A stretch of 9,124 nucleotides of DNA, taken from the NCBI GenBank assembly GCA_030684415.1, contig JAUXNL010000016.1:1-9124 (forward strand). Reading direction: 5' to 3'. A program made the position numbers and the translations under genes. The DNA is from Moraxellaceae bacterium (GTDB lineage Bacteria; Pseudomonadota; Gammaproteobacteria; Pseudomonadales; Moraxellaceae). The notes beneath the pieces were generated by a model. That model saw only the letters and a program-made list of their open reading frames with translations. It had not been told where the DNA came from and searched no databases. Of the stretch, positions 1 to 7,630 are shown piece after piece. Position 1 is the first letter of the stretch. Every line of letters starts with the position of its first letter.

Positions 1-470
1 AAGATATTTTGCAGCGCGGATTGCACGAGCAGGGTCACTTTGTTCGCTCCTATGGCGACAGCGAAGTGGATGTCAGCCTGCTGCTTATTCCCCTGGTGGG
101 TTTTCTGCCCGGTGATGACAGCAGAGTGCTGGCAACAATCAGGCAGATCGAAACACATTTTTGCTCCCCGCAGGGTTTTGTCTATCGCAACCCGGTGGGT
201 GATGAAACCGAAGGCGAAGGCGTGTTTCTGGCCTGCAGTTTCTGGTTGGCAAATTGCTACATGTTGGCCGGCAACGAGCCCAAAGCCAGGGACCTGTTCG
301 AGAAACTGCTGGCGTTATGCAACGACGTGGGCTTGCTATCGGAACAATATGAGCCTCATCAGCGTCACTTTCTGGGTAACTTCCCGCAGAGTTTCAGTCA
401 TCTGGAATTGATCAACAGTGCCCGGCTTATAGGGGGGCATGAGAAAGTGGAGCACGGGGGGCTTACCTGA
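1..470 (+). CDS. Glycoside hydrolase family 15 protein, C-terminal part (5' truncated)
   Basis: The reading frame is already open at the window edge (codons from position 3), so only about the last 155 residues are present. They match the end of the GH15 (alpha/alpha)6-barrel family, which contains glucoamylases, bacterial trehalases and dextran glucosidases that hydrolyse alpha-glucosidic bonds with inversion. Visible family signatures, in order, are SEVDVSLLLIP, GFLPGDDSRV with a following TI..IE helix, EGVFLACSFWLANCYML, ARDLFEKLLALCNDVGLLSEQY, and GNFPQSFSHLELINSA. The Glu of LLSEQY (codon 342-344) is at the position expected for the general base. A TTG at 9 is in frame but is not the real start, because family similarity begins immediately and these proteins are usually about 600 residues or longer. 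Substrate cannot be told from this fragment. The gene ends 101 bp before the metal-uptake array and shows no functional link to it. Confidence 0.9.
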   Translation, partial: DILQRGLHEQGHFVRSYGDSEVDVSLLLIPLVGFLPGDDSRVLATIRQIETHFCSPQGFVYRNPVGDETEGEGVFLACSFWLANCYMLAGNEPKARDLFEKLLALCNDVGLLSEQYEPHQRHFLGNFPQSFSHLELINSARLIGGHEKVEHGGLT

Positions 471-482
471 GGGATGAGGGGA

Positions 483-508
483 AGTGCGAACTTTAGTAGT
501 TGCGCATT
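483..508 (+). other. Bulged hairpin after the GH15 gene (possible weak terminator)
   Basis: TGCGAACT (485-492) pairs with AGTTGCGCA (498-506), leaving G502 bulged and a 5-base loop. The stem extends by a G-T wobble and an A-T pair to 483/508. It lies just after the GH15 stop codon, where a terminator would be expected. However, it is followed by an A-run rather than a T-run on the + strand, so it is not a classical intrinsic terminator. It may separate the two transcription units or be incidental. Confidence 0.3.
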
Positions 509-527
509 AAAAAAGATATGTTATAGC
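500..527 (+). promoter_or_regulatory. Candidate sigma70 promoter for the receptor operon
   Basis: A weak -35-like TTGCGC (500-505) is separated by 16 bp from a -10-like TATAGC (522-527). Both match the consensus only partly (3/6 and 4/6). The assignment rests mainly on position: it is in the only sizeable gap upstream of the array, and its -10 lies inside the Zur-like palindrome, the usual arrangement for repression by occlusion. Confidence 0.35.
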
Positions 528-537
528 ATAACTTCAT
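515..537 (+). promoter_or_regulatory. Zur-like operator (zinc-uptake regulator box)
   Basis: The core GTTATAGCATAAC (520-532) is a palindrome with GTTAT and ATAAC arms around AGC. With its flanks (GATAT on the left, TTCAT on the right) it resembles the gammaproteobacterial Zur consensus, whose core is ATGTTATAnnATAAC. The right flank departs from the consensus. Zur is a Fur-family repressor that releases DNA when zinc is scarce and commonly controls zinc-specific TonB-dependent receptors and the znuABC importer. The site is 35 bp upstream of the receptor start and overlaps the candidate -10. Fur boxes have a different sequence (GATAATnATTATC type), and this site does not fit one. The match was made from memory of the consensus, without scoring. 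Confidence 0.6.
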
Positions 538-571
538 CTTTCCCAATCCCAAGGAAGTCTTCAACAATCCT

Positions 572-2668
572 ATGAACACCCACATTGCACTCACCACTTT
601 GGCTTTTGCTGCGTTACCAACTTTTCTTCTGTCATCAAATACTTTCGGCCAGGCAAATGCTCCGGCCGCCGAAGGATTTAACGAGATTGTTGTCACTGCC
701 GGTCGCACCGCGACGGCAAGAGGGGATGTTCCCCAGCAGATCGAGTTGATCAATGAATTGCAGCTGTCTCAAACCCCTGCGAGTTTTATAACCGATGTGC
801 TGAAAAAGAACGCGTCAGTTGACATTATTCAGTATCCGAGCGGTTTGTCCGGTATAGGCATGCGTGGTTTTCGCCCGCAGTTCTCCGGCATTAACCAGCA
901 AGTATTGGTATTGGTCGACGGGCGTCCGTCGGGCGTCACCAATCTGGGTGTTTTGCCGCAGTCCAATATTCAGCGGGTTGAAGTGATGAAAGGCGCGTCG
1001 TCCTCGGTTTACGGCGCGTCTGCGATGGGTGGTGTCGTTAACTTTATCACCCGCGAATCTAAAGGTGATCTGGCCGGCGGCCTGAACGTTCGCACCGGCA
1101 GTTATGGCACCTTGCGGGCAGGATTCAACATAGGGGGCAGTGTCACAGATAATGTTGATTTTGATTTTGGCCTTGAGGAGCGCAGCCAGTCAAAAGACTA
1201 CAAGATGGGCGGTGGCAAATATGTTTATGGTAGCCAGGTGCTGGGTGATGGCGCTACACGGCCTTATACCAGTTACGAGACCCGCTCTGCTTTTGCCCGC
1301 CTGGGTGCCGACATCAACGAATCGTGGAGGGCCGATCTCAGGCTGAATGCCTATCAGGGGCGGGATGTCAGGGCGCCGGGGGCAGAGTCAGATGGGCGCA
1401 CTGGCCAGGCAAGCCGGGATGGTGATGTCTGGACGGTGGATGGTCGCATTAATGGCATAGTAGGAGCGCACGATCTGTTGGCCGTGGTCTATCTGACCAG
1501 CGAATCCGATGAACGTACAGACGTCGTTAACAACGTTCTGTTATTGGCGGGTGCCGATACAAAAACGGAAGCGAAGGGTTTGCAGATCAGAGATGCCTGG
1601 AGCTTTGCCGATAACTACACCTTGATTGCCGGAATTGATCTCGAGGAAACCGATAGAGGCTCCACTCGTTACGGACCCGCAGGCCAGATTCTGGGAGCAT
1701 TTGCTCCGGATGAGACGCGCGAAGCGGCAGGAGTATACGCGGACGTCACGGCTCGCTGGCTAGATGAGCGTTTGATTCTGAATGCTGGCGCGAGAATTGA
1801 CCGCATCAGCAGTTCGCTGGAGCCGACTGCCATGCGCCCTGATTTTGTGCCCGGAACGAGCCGTTTTGAGACCACCAATCCGCGCGCAGGCATTGTGTAC
1901 TACCCGTTTGAGTCGAGATCGGTCCGAGTGCATTCAAGCATTGGTTCCGGATACGTGGTGCCGGCCGTGCGGCAAGTTGCTGGATCTACTGAAAGTATTG
2001 CAGGCGGTCAGTTAAGGATCGTTACGGGTAATCCGGATCTTAAACCCGAATCCAGTGACAGCTTTGATATTGGTGTTGGTTATGAAGGCGCTCTGTGGGG
2101 TGGCGATATCACCTGGTTCAGAACCGATATAAAAGACAAAATAGAATCAGTTGTCACACTAAACACGACCGCGCGCCGGATCACGACCAGTGTTAATGCA
2201 CGCTCTGCGCTTGCTCAGGGTTATGAAGCTTCCCTTGATACGAGGATCGGCGGGCTGCTGGGTCTTTCACCAAACGATCTTACGCTGGCTCTGAGTGCCA
2301 CCTACTACACCGATAATGAGCAGGAGCTCGCTACTGGTCTGGAGCCAATTCGCAATGTCGCGCGCTTTAAAATCAACGGTAGCCTGAGCTTTGACAACAC
2401 TAAATATGGGTTGCGTCTGAATGCGCGCCACGTTACCGGCATGAACGACGGTGACTTCAGCGTGAACAGGATTTTCACCAATGGAGCAGGCGGCGTATTC
2501 ACATACCCCGATGTCACAGTAGTGGATCTGGACGCACGCTATTATCTGTCCCCGAACCATACTCTTGGTTTTCAGGTAGAGAATCTCGAAAACAAGTACT
2601 ACTTTGAAAAGAACGACTATCCGATGCAGGGCCGTACGTTTCTGGCCAGCTATCGCTACACATTTTGA
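572..2668 (+). CDS. TonB-dependent outer-membrane receptor
   Basis: This 698-residue protein fits the usual size of outer-membrane TonB-dependent receptors, which import scarce metal complexes, heme or cobalamin into the periplasm using the proton gradient. A hydrophobic signal segment covers about residues 5-30, with cleavage likely near SNTFG-QA or ANA-PA; its N-terminus lacks Lys/Arg, which is slightly unusual. The TonB box EIVVTA is at residues 38-43. The plug domain runs to about residue 161 and ends in the typical KGASSSVYGASAMGGVVNFITR. The remainder is the 22-strand barrel, with the family motif NPDLKPE at 487-493 and a C-terminal Phe needed for BamA-mediated assembly. The FRAP motif of heme receptors is absent (VVPAVRQVAG lies in that area), so heme specificity is not supported by motif. 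Start ATG 572 is the only sensible one; the AAGGAAG at 551-557 lies about 14 bases upstream, a long spacing. The gene is first in the array, just behind the Zur-like site. Confidence 0.93.
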   Translation: MNTHIALTTLAFAALPTFLLSSNTFGQANAPAAEGFNEIVVTAGRTATARGDVPQQIELINELQLSQTPASFITDVLKKNASVDIIQYPSGLSGIGMRGFRPQFSGINQQVLVLVDGRPSGVTNLGVLPQSNIQRVEVMKGASSSVYGASAMGGVVNFITRESKGDLAGGLNVRTGSYGTLRAGFNIGGSVTDNVDFDFGLEERSQSKDYKMGGGKYVYGSQVLGDGATRPYTSYETRSAFARLGADINESWRADLRLNAYQGRDVRAPGAESDGRTGQASRDGDVWTVDGRINGIVGAHDLLAVVYLTSESDERTDVVNNVLLLAGADTKTEAKGLQIRDAWSFADNYTLIAGIDLEETDRGSTRYGPAGQILGAFAPDETREAAGVYADVTARWLDERLILNAGARIDRISSSLEPTAMRPDFVPGTSRFETTNPRAGIVYYPFESRSVRVHSSIGSGYVVPAVRQVAGSTESIAGGQLRIVTGNPDLKPESSDSFDIGVGYEGALWGGDITWFRTDIKDKIESVVTLNTTARRITTSVNARSALAQGYEASLDTRIGGLLGLSPNDLTLALSATYYTDNEQELATGLEPIRNVARFKINGSLSFDNTKYGLRLNARHVTGMNDGDFSVNRIFTNGAGGVFTYPDVTVVDLDARYYLSPNHTLGFQVENLENKYYFEKNDYPMQGRTFLASYRYTF

Positions 2669-2709
2669 GAGTAATCCTACTCATACAGTCTGAAAAAAGG
2701 TGATTACCT
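2669..2709 (+). other. Receptor-ExbB intergenic spacer with small hairpins around the SD
   Basis: GAGTA-ATCC-TACTC (2669-2682) can form a 5-bp hairpin directly after the receptor stop. AGGT-GATT-ACCT (2698-2709) can form a 4-bp hairpin that includes the SD (AAAAAAGGTGA, 2693-2703) of the next gene. GTAATC (2671-2676) is also complementary to GATTAC (2702-2707), giving an alternative pairing that would replace both. Such elements could tune expression of the inner-membrane genes relative to the receptor. The stems are short and may be chance. Confidence 0.3.
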
Positions 2710-2710
2710 G

Positions 2711-3268
2711 ATGGAAACGATAGACCAGATTCGAGTCATACTGCATCTGATTGCGGATATATTGGTGTGGCCAGTGTTCGCGGGTTTGCTGGCATCTGCT
2801 GCGATAACGCTGGTGGTGTCCGGAAGCTGTGCCCGTGAGGCGTGGGATAGAAATCGCGCCCGACGTGCCATCGTATCAAGTGGTGAGGCAGCGCTCTCTC
2901 GCGCTGCCAGAGAGCCAAAAGAGGCGTCGTTGGCACTGGCTCTGGAACACGTTCTGCAGGAGTTCGAGCGCCAGGCGTGGCGGGGCGTGATGCGAGTCCG
3001 GCTGCTGGTTCGCGTCGGCCCTGCGCTGGGTCTGATGGGCACATTGATTCCCATGGCCTATGCACTGCAAGGTTTGTCCGAGGGTAATCTGCCTGATCTT
3101 GCAGGCAATCTTGTGACCGCATTCGCAGCGACCGTCATAGGTCTGGCCATCAGTGTGTTTGCGTATCTCATCGCCGCAGCACGTGAAGAGTGGGTTCGCG
3201 CAGATCTGCAGCTTCTTGGTTTACATGCGGAATCCCTGTTGCAACAGGAGGTGCCACGTGGCGCATGA
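2711..3268 (+). CDS. MotA/TolQ/ExbB-family proton channel protein
   Basis: This 185-residue inner-membrane protein has three predicted membrane helices: about residues 11-35, 98-120 and 133-156. A charged cytoplasmic segment (about 40-95) lies between the first two. The family signature is in the last two helices: RVGPALGLMGTLIPMAYALQ, then AFAATVIGLAISVFAYLI. Thr111 and Thr136/Thr141 sit where ExbB/TolQ have pore-lining threonines. Family members form pentamers that conduct protons and drive a partner carrying a single membrane Asp. It is shorter than E. coli ExbB or TolQ (about 230-245 residues). ATG 2711 is preceded by AAAAGGTGA with good spacing. The gene overlaps the DUF2149 gene by 11 bases, which suggests the two products form one complex, probably powering the receptor, the CobN-like proteins, or both. 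No canonical ExbD or TonB is visible here. Confidence 0.88.
   Translation: METIDQIRVILHLIADILVWPVFAGLLASAAITLVVSGSCAREAWDRNRARRAIVSSGEAALSRAAREPKEASLALALEHVLQEFERQAWRGVMRVRLLVRVGPALGLMGTLIPMAYALQGLSEGNLPDLAGNLVTAFAATVIGLAISVFAYLIAAAREEWVRADLQLLGLHAESLLQQEVPRGA
3246..3251 (+). promoter_or_regulatory. Strong SD that fixes the GTG start of the DUF2149 gene
   Basis: AGGAGG lies 6 bases before GTG 3258, near-ideal spacing. It supports this GTG over the more upstream in-frame GTG at 3153, which would force a 116-base overlap with the ExbB-like gene. A second GTG at 3251 is out of frame. Confidence 0.8.
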
Positions 3269-3662
3269 AGCTCTCAGACTGGCACGGCGCAGCGCTTCAT
3301 GGCGAAACTACAATGACGAAGCTGAAGACCCTTTGTCAGGTGTGGCCAACCTCTTTGATGTCAGTCTGGCGTTTATTGTCGCCTTGCTGATCACTCTGTT
3401 TATGCTTTTTTCCGCTGTCGAATTTCTTGATCCCGAGTCTAACATCACCATTGTCAGGGAATACGACGACGGCACGGTAGAGATCGTGGTGAAGGAAGGT
3501 GACAAAATTGAGGTACAACGGGTCACGGCAGACACCATGTCGGGGCAGGGGGTCCGGTTGGGGACCGCCTACCGTCTGGCTAACGGAGAGGTGGTTTATG
3601 TGCCGGAAGATGACAACGCTGCTGGCAACACACCAGGTATTGCCCCTGAGGTGACTCCATGA
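3258..3662 (+). CDS. DUF2149 protein, ExbD/TolR-like partner of the proton channel
   Basis: With GTG 3258 as start the product is 134 residues. A short cytoplasmic N-terminus leads into one membrane helix (about 33-54), giving an N-in topology with a periplasmic C-terminal domain. The helix begins NLFDVSLAFIVALLI, placing Asp34 near its start just as ExbD and TolR place the Asp that carries protons. The DUF2149 signatures are DPLSGVANLFDVS (24-36) and GVRLGTAYRLANGEVVYVPE (98-117). DUF2149 proteins are known from loci with MotA/TolQ/ExbB and CobN-like genes, including the Bacteroidetes Hmu heme locus. The gene overlaps its ExbB-like neighbour by 11 bases and the next gene by 4 (ATGA). The likely role, an inference, is to pass proton-motive energy to a periplasmic partner, most simply a CobN-like protein. 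The tail after residue 117 is acidic and Pro/Gly-rich and probably disordered. Confidence 0.85.
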   Translation: MAHEALRLARRSASWRNYNDEAEDPLSGVANLFDVSLAFIVALLITLFMLFSAVEFLDPESNITIVREYDDGTVEIVVKEGDKIEVQRVTADTMSGQGVRLGTAYRLANGEVVYVPEDDNAAGNTPGIAPEVTP

Positions 3663-6600
3663 TTTTTCGTCGGCTACACGTTTTGTTTTTATTGTTGTTG
3701 GCAAGCTCTGCATCTGCCCAGCAACCCACGCCAGCTTCAATGAGTTTTATATTTGACGGAGGCGAATCTCATAGTCCGGCTGAGTTTGTCAGGGCATTAA
3801 ATGGCCTGGAGAGCGTGGCCGATATTCGGTTTTTTTCAGCTAACACCGGAGGCGAAGCGCTGACAGACACAACCGAGCTTGGCGGTCAGGATCTTGTGTT
3901 TGTTGACTCCCGCAGCGACGGCATACAGCTAACCACCGAACAGTTGACTGCTCTGAAAACCAGCGCAACAAAATTGGTGGTAATCAACGGCGAGACCAGC
4001 GGCCAGACTGTAACCGGCGATGTTGATTTATCCGCGCATCCGGATATCGCCAGGTACTGGGAAAACAGATCAATACAAAATGACCGCGCGCTGACTTTAT
4101 ATTTGTTGCGAGAAGTGCTGGGTCGAGATGTCAGTGAACCGGTCAGCGCGCCGGTGATCTATCCCGATCAATCTTTTTACCACACTGAAGCGCCGCGGCT
4201 GTTTGCCAGCTTGCCAGAGTACCAGGCCTGGTACACGGAGTACCGCATGCAACGGGGACTACCGCCGGATGCTGAGCTGACACTTGGTTTGTTTGGTCAT
4301 CTGACCTGGGTTCTCAAGGGCCAGACCGCACCGCTGGATGCGGTGATTGCCGATATCGAGGCCCGTGGTCAGGCAGTCTATGCATTGGTTAACAGAGGTG
4401 GCGTTAATCTGATCGATTACCTGGTAGTCAACGGCGAGCCGGTTGTGGATGCCTTGTTATTCTCAGGTGAACAACTGAATTATCAGGATCAGCAGGCCGG
4501 GCTGGAGCAGGCCAGAGGCCTTGACGTTCCGCTGCTGGTTGGCATCACACATCATCGCGTATCTGCGTCAGAGTATCGCGAGTCACCGGGCGGACTGGCG
4601 CCTGCCATGACCCCCAGAATTGTGTTTTCCGAGCGCGACGGCATGTTCGAGCCTTTAGTCGTGGCGACCAGAGCCACACAAGGGGCAACCGAGCCTTATG
4701 CACCCTGGCAGCAGCAAGTATCGTGGCGCGTGGATCGCGCCTTATCGTGGGCCAGACTCAGGAGCGCAGACAATGCAGATAAACGCATTGTACTGACCTA
4801 TTGGAGCGAGGCGGGCGGGCGGGCTGATGTTGGCGGCGATCCTGATGATTTTCTGGATGTGCCAGGTAGCACAGTTGCACTGTTAAATCTGTTGCGGGAA
4901 AACGGTTATGACACAGGCACCGGGGAAATCCCGGATGCTACCGTACTTGGTCGACGCATGGCGGAGGAGGCCTCCAATATTGGCGGCTGGGCAACGGGAC
5001 GTCTGGCCGAGATGGTTAACGCCGGCGTTGTTGCCACGATTCCGGAAGCGACTTATCTGCAGTGGTTTAACGCTTTGCCAGTTGAACGGCGTGACGAAAT
5101 TGAAGCGGCATGGGGACCGGCGCCTGGTCATGTGATGATGCATCAGGCTGCCAATGGTGAACGTTTTCTGGTTATTCCACGCTTGCAGTTTGGCAACATA
5201 TTGCTGGCGCCGCATCCCATGTGGGGTTATTACGAAGACGATCAGGTGCTGATGTCGACCGGAGAGTTACCTCCGCATCACCAGTACCTTGCGTTTTTCC
5301 TGTGGATGCAGCACGAAGTGCAGGCGAATGCCTGGGTCAATATGTTCAGTAATTTGCCATTGATGCCCGGCAAAAGCCAGGGTGGACTGGCGGACGAACA
5401 TGTTGCTCTGATGTTGGGTGCCACACCTCATATCCATCCGCAGAGGCTGGGTGCCAACGGCGGGCCCGCCACACGACGAAAAACGCTGGCTCAATTATTG
5501 GGTTGGTACAACATTGTGGTGCCTACCGCCGAGTTGGGTGAATACGTTGAACTGGGCAGTCTGATCACCCGCTTTGGGGCGTTGGGCGAACCGGAAACCC
5601 GGCAGGAAGTTGGCGAAGTGCTGAGAGAGTTGTTAACAGACAGCGGGTTGGCAGCCTCGCTGTCTATTGACGTTGCATCAGCCACGCATGAAGAGCTGGT
5701 GCGTGAAGTTGACAGTTATCTGGACGATCTTAAATCCGCAACCGCGCCTTGGGGCAGCCGTGTGCTGGGTTCGCTGCCAGCCGACGAAGCCAGGGTTGCG
5801 ATGGTCGGTGGCATGCTGGGCAGTGACCTTGTTGATGCACTCACGGACGCAGGATTTAAAGCAGATGATCATCGCATTGCGCTGATTTCAGCAGTGATGT
5901 TGTCGGGTGTGGCACCTGACGCTGCCGTCAGCGCGCAGCTTGGGCGTGTAGTGCCTGAGGTGGTTCAGGCGCTGGCGACCGCCGCTGAGTACTCAGCACT
6001 GCTTGATAAGGCGCCGCGTGAGCTTGAATCCATTCTGGAGGCACTGTCGGGTCATTGGATTGAGCCCGGGATTACCGGCGAAGTTTATCGTAACCCTGAG
6101 GCACTGCCGCCAGGTCGTTCGGTGTTTACCTTTGACACTGCATTGATGCCAACTGTGGAAGCTGAAACCATTGGTATCAGACAGGCGGAAGCACTGATTG
6201 CTGCCCACCGCGATCAGCACAACGGTGAGTATCCGGAAGAGCTGGCATTTGTACTGTGGTCCAGCAGTCTGTCGCAGACGCACGGTGTAACCGAAGCACA
6301 AATACTACATCTGTTAGGCACCAGGCCAGTGCGCAACTGGCGGGGTCAGGTCACCGGGGTAGAGCTTATCCCGCGCGAGGAGCTCGGTCGCCCACGCATC
6401 GATGTGCTTGTCACCACCAGTGGTGTTTACCGCGACCAGTTTCAAGACAAAGCGGAACTGATTTCGCAAGCGGTGGCGTTAGCGGCTGCCAGTCGCGAGG
6501 AGGACAATGCGGTGTTTCTGGCAACACAGGCCTCGGAGGAATCCCTGATCAGTGCTGGTCGTGATTCTGTGCTGGCACGGCAGCTGTCTTTGGCGCGCGT

Positions 6601-7630
6601 TTTTTCACCTGCGCCCGGTGCCTATTCTCCCAGTATCCAGTTTCTGGCCAAGGCCGGTGATCAGCGGGGTGATGAAGCGCGCATGGCGGATCTGTATACC
6701 CGTCGAATGAGCCATGCTTATGGGCAGGGTTTGTATGGTGTATCAGCGCGTGATGCATTTGAACAGCGTCTGAGCACTATGAGCGCGGCAACGCTGCCAC
6801 GCTCCAGTGACGTGAATGGTTTGCTGGATCACCCGATGTCTGCCGGTTTCCTTGGCGGCCTCAATCTGGCCGCCAAAGCAGTGACCGGCAATGATGTTGA
6901 TCTTTACGTCAGCAATCTGAGAGACGGCAACAATACCAGTATTGAGACAGCACAAAATGCGTTGCAGCGGGAGCTGCGCACGCGTTACTTCAATCCGTCC
7001 TGGATCAGAGAAAACATGAACCACGGTTACGACGGCGCACGCTCGTTTATGTTTCTGACTGATCATCTGGATTTGTGGGATTCAACTGCAACGCAGATGG
7101 TCAGCACGGACGACTGGTCTGAGGTTAATGACGTGTATGTAAGTGACCGCTTTGATCTTGGAATAGATGAATTCTTTGACAGTTTTAATCCCTACGCTCA
7201 CCAGATGTTGATGATCAATATGTTGGGAGCGTCGATGCGTGGACATTGGGAAGCCACGCAGCAAGAGTTGGAAGTTATCGCAGAGCGGCTGACACAAAGC
7301 GTAATGGATCATGGTCCGGCGTGCGAAGCCAATCAGTGTCGCAACGCTGAAATGACAGAATTTGTAGCAAGCACGCTGGAGAATCTGCCTGATGCGGCTC
7401 CCGGTGTGGCGGCATACATGGCTGCAATTGAAGCTGCTGTTGGTGGTGGCGCGCCGGGAACCGGTGCAGAGGTGGTTGGTCAGCGCATGGAACAAGTTTT
7501 CCCTCCGCAGTCGGATGCACTCAGAGCACCGCCATCGCTGCTTTATCTGTGGCTGAGTTTGTTGGCTGCGGGTCTGATTGTCGCTGGCTGGTTCCGGCAA
7601 GGCATGCGCAATACACGGACTACCTCGTGA
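3659..7630 (+). CDS. Membrane-anchored periplasmic CobN/Mg-chelatase-H-like protein with altered active-site motifs
   Basis: This 1323-residue protein is full length for the CobN/BchH/HmuS family of large tetrapyrrole metal chelatase subunits. Unlike cytoplasmic CobN it has a Sec signal peptide (RR at 4-5, hydrophobic 6-17, cleavage near SASA-QQ at 20/21). A C-terminal helix (about 1294-1311) is followed by a basic RQGMRNTR tail, so the body should be periplasmic and anchored to the inner membrane. Retained family features are PPHHQYLAFFLW (538-549), MPGK (569-572), ELAFVLW (861-867), ELIPREELGRPRIDV (902-916), NPSW...HGYDGAR (1112-1128) and HGPACEANQC with Cys1222/Cys1227, possibly disulfide-bonded. 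Two signatures are altered. The N-terminal PPGKGNIG region reads YWSEAGGRADVGG (381-393), and the HxGTHGxxEW block before PGK reads VNMFSNLPL (560-568), without His or Glu. NNPxE is also gone. It may therefore be a scaffold, a chelate-binding partner or an enzyme with different chemistry. The SD is GAGGTGA (3648-3654). Confidence 0.88.
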   Translation: MIFRRLHVLFLLLLASSASAQQPTPASMSFIFDGGESHSPAEFVRALNGLESVADIRFFSANTGGEALTDTTELGGQDLVFVDSRSDGIQLTTEQLTALKTSATKLVVINGETSGQTVTGDVDLSAHPDIARYWENRSIQNDRALTLYLLREVLGRDVSEPVSAPVIYPDQSFYHTEAPRLFASLPEYQAWYTEYRMQRGLPPDAELTLGLFGHLTWVLKGQTAPLDAVIADIEARGQAVYALVNRGGVNLIDYLVVNGEPVVDALLFSGEQLNYQDQQAGLEQARGLDVPLLVGITHHRVSASEYRESPGGLAPAMTPRIVFSERDGMFEPLVVATRATQGATEPYAPWQQQVSWRVDRALSWARLRSADNADKRIVLTYWSEAGGRADVGGDPDDFLDVPGSTVALLNLLRENGYDTGTGEIPDATVLGRRMAEEASNIGGWATGRLAEMVNAGVVATIPEATYLQWFNALPVERRDEIEAAWGPAPGHVMMHQAANGERFLVIPRLQFGNILLAPHPMWGYYEDDQVLMSTGELPPHHQYLAFFLWMQHEVQANAWVNMFSNLPLMPGKSQGGLADEHVALMLGATPHIHPQRLGANGGPATRRKTLAQLLGWYNIVVPTAELGEYVELGSLITRFGALGEPETRQEVGEVLRELLTDSGLAASLSIDVASATHEELVREVDSYLDDLKSATAPWGSRVLGSLPADEARVAMVGGMLGSDLVDALTDAGFKADDHRIALISAVMLSGVAPDAAVSAQLGRVVPEVVQALATAAEYSALLDKAPRELESILEALSGHWIEPGITGEVYRNPEALPPGRSVFTFDTALMPTVEAETIGIRQAEALIAAHRDQHNGEYPEELAFVLWSSSLSQTHGVTEAQILHLLGTRPVRNWRGQVTGVELIPREELGRPRIDVLVTTSGVYRDQFQDKAELISQAVALAAASREEDNAVFLATQASEESLISAGRDSVLARQLSLARVFSPAPGAYSPSIQFLAKAGDQRGDEARMADLYTRRMSHAYGQGLYGVSARDAFEQRLSTMSAATLPRSSDVNGLLDHPMSAGFLGGLNLAAKAVTGNDVDLYVSNLRDGNNTSIETAQNALQRELRTRYFNPSWIRENMNHGYDGARSFMFLTDHLDLWDSTATQMVSTDDWSEVNDVYVSDRFDLGIDEFFDSFNPYAHQMLMINMLGASMRGHWEATQQELEVIAERLTQSVMDHGPACEANQCRNAEMTEFVASTLENLPDAAPGVAAYMAAIEAAVGGGAPGTGAEVVGQRMEQVFPPQSDALRAPPSLLYLWLSLLAAGLIVAGWFRQGMRNTRTTS

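Noticed and set aside
9..11. TTG as start of the GH15 gene
   Set aside because: The frame is open to the window edge and the family fold requires several hundred more N-terminal residues.
515..537. Fur (iron) box instead of a Zur box
   Set aside because: The core GTTATAGCATAAC does not match the GATAATnATTATC-type Fur pattern and fits the Zur pattern better.
471..571. Cobalamin riboswitch upstream of the receptor
   Set aside because: The gap is only 101 bp, too short for a typical cobalamin riboswitch of roughly 200 bases, and I see no B12-box-like conserved segment.
572..2668. Calling the receptor a heme receptor (HmuR) or BtuB by symbol
   Set aside because: The FRAP motif is not seen in the expected region, NPDL alone is widespread among TonB-dependent receptors, and context suggests another or undetermined ligand.
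3153..3257. Extended N-terminus for the DUF2149 protein starting at 3153
   Set aside because: It would overlap the ExbB-like gene by 116 bases. The added residues are the out-of-frame reading of that gene's third helix. GTG 3258 has a strong AGGAGG at ideal spacing.
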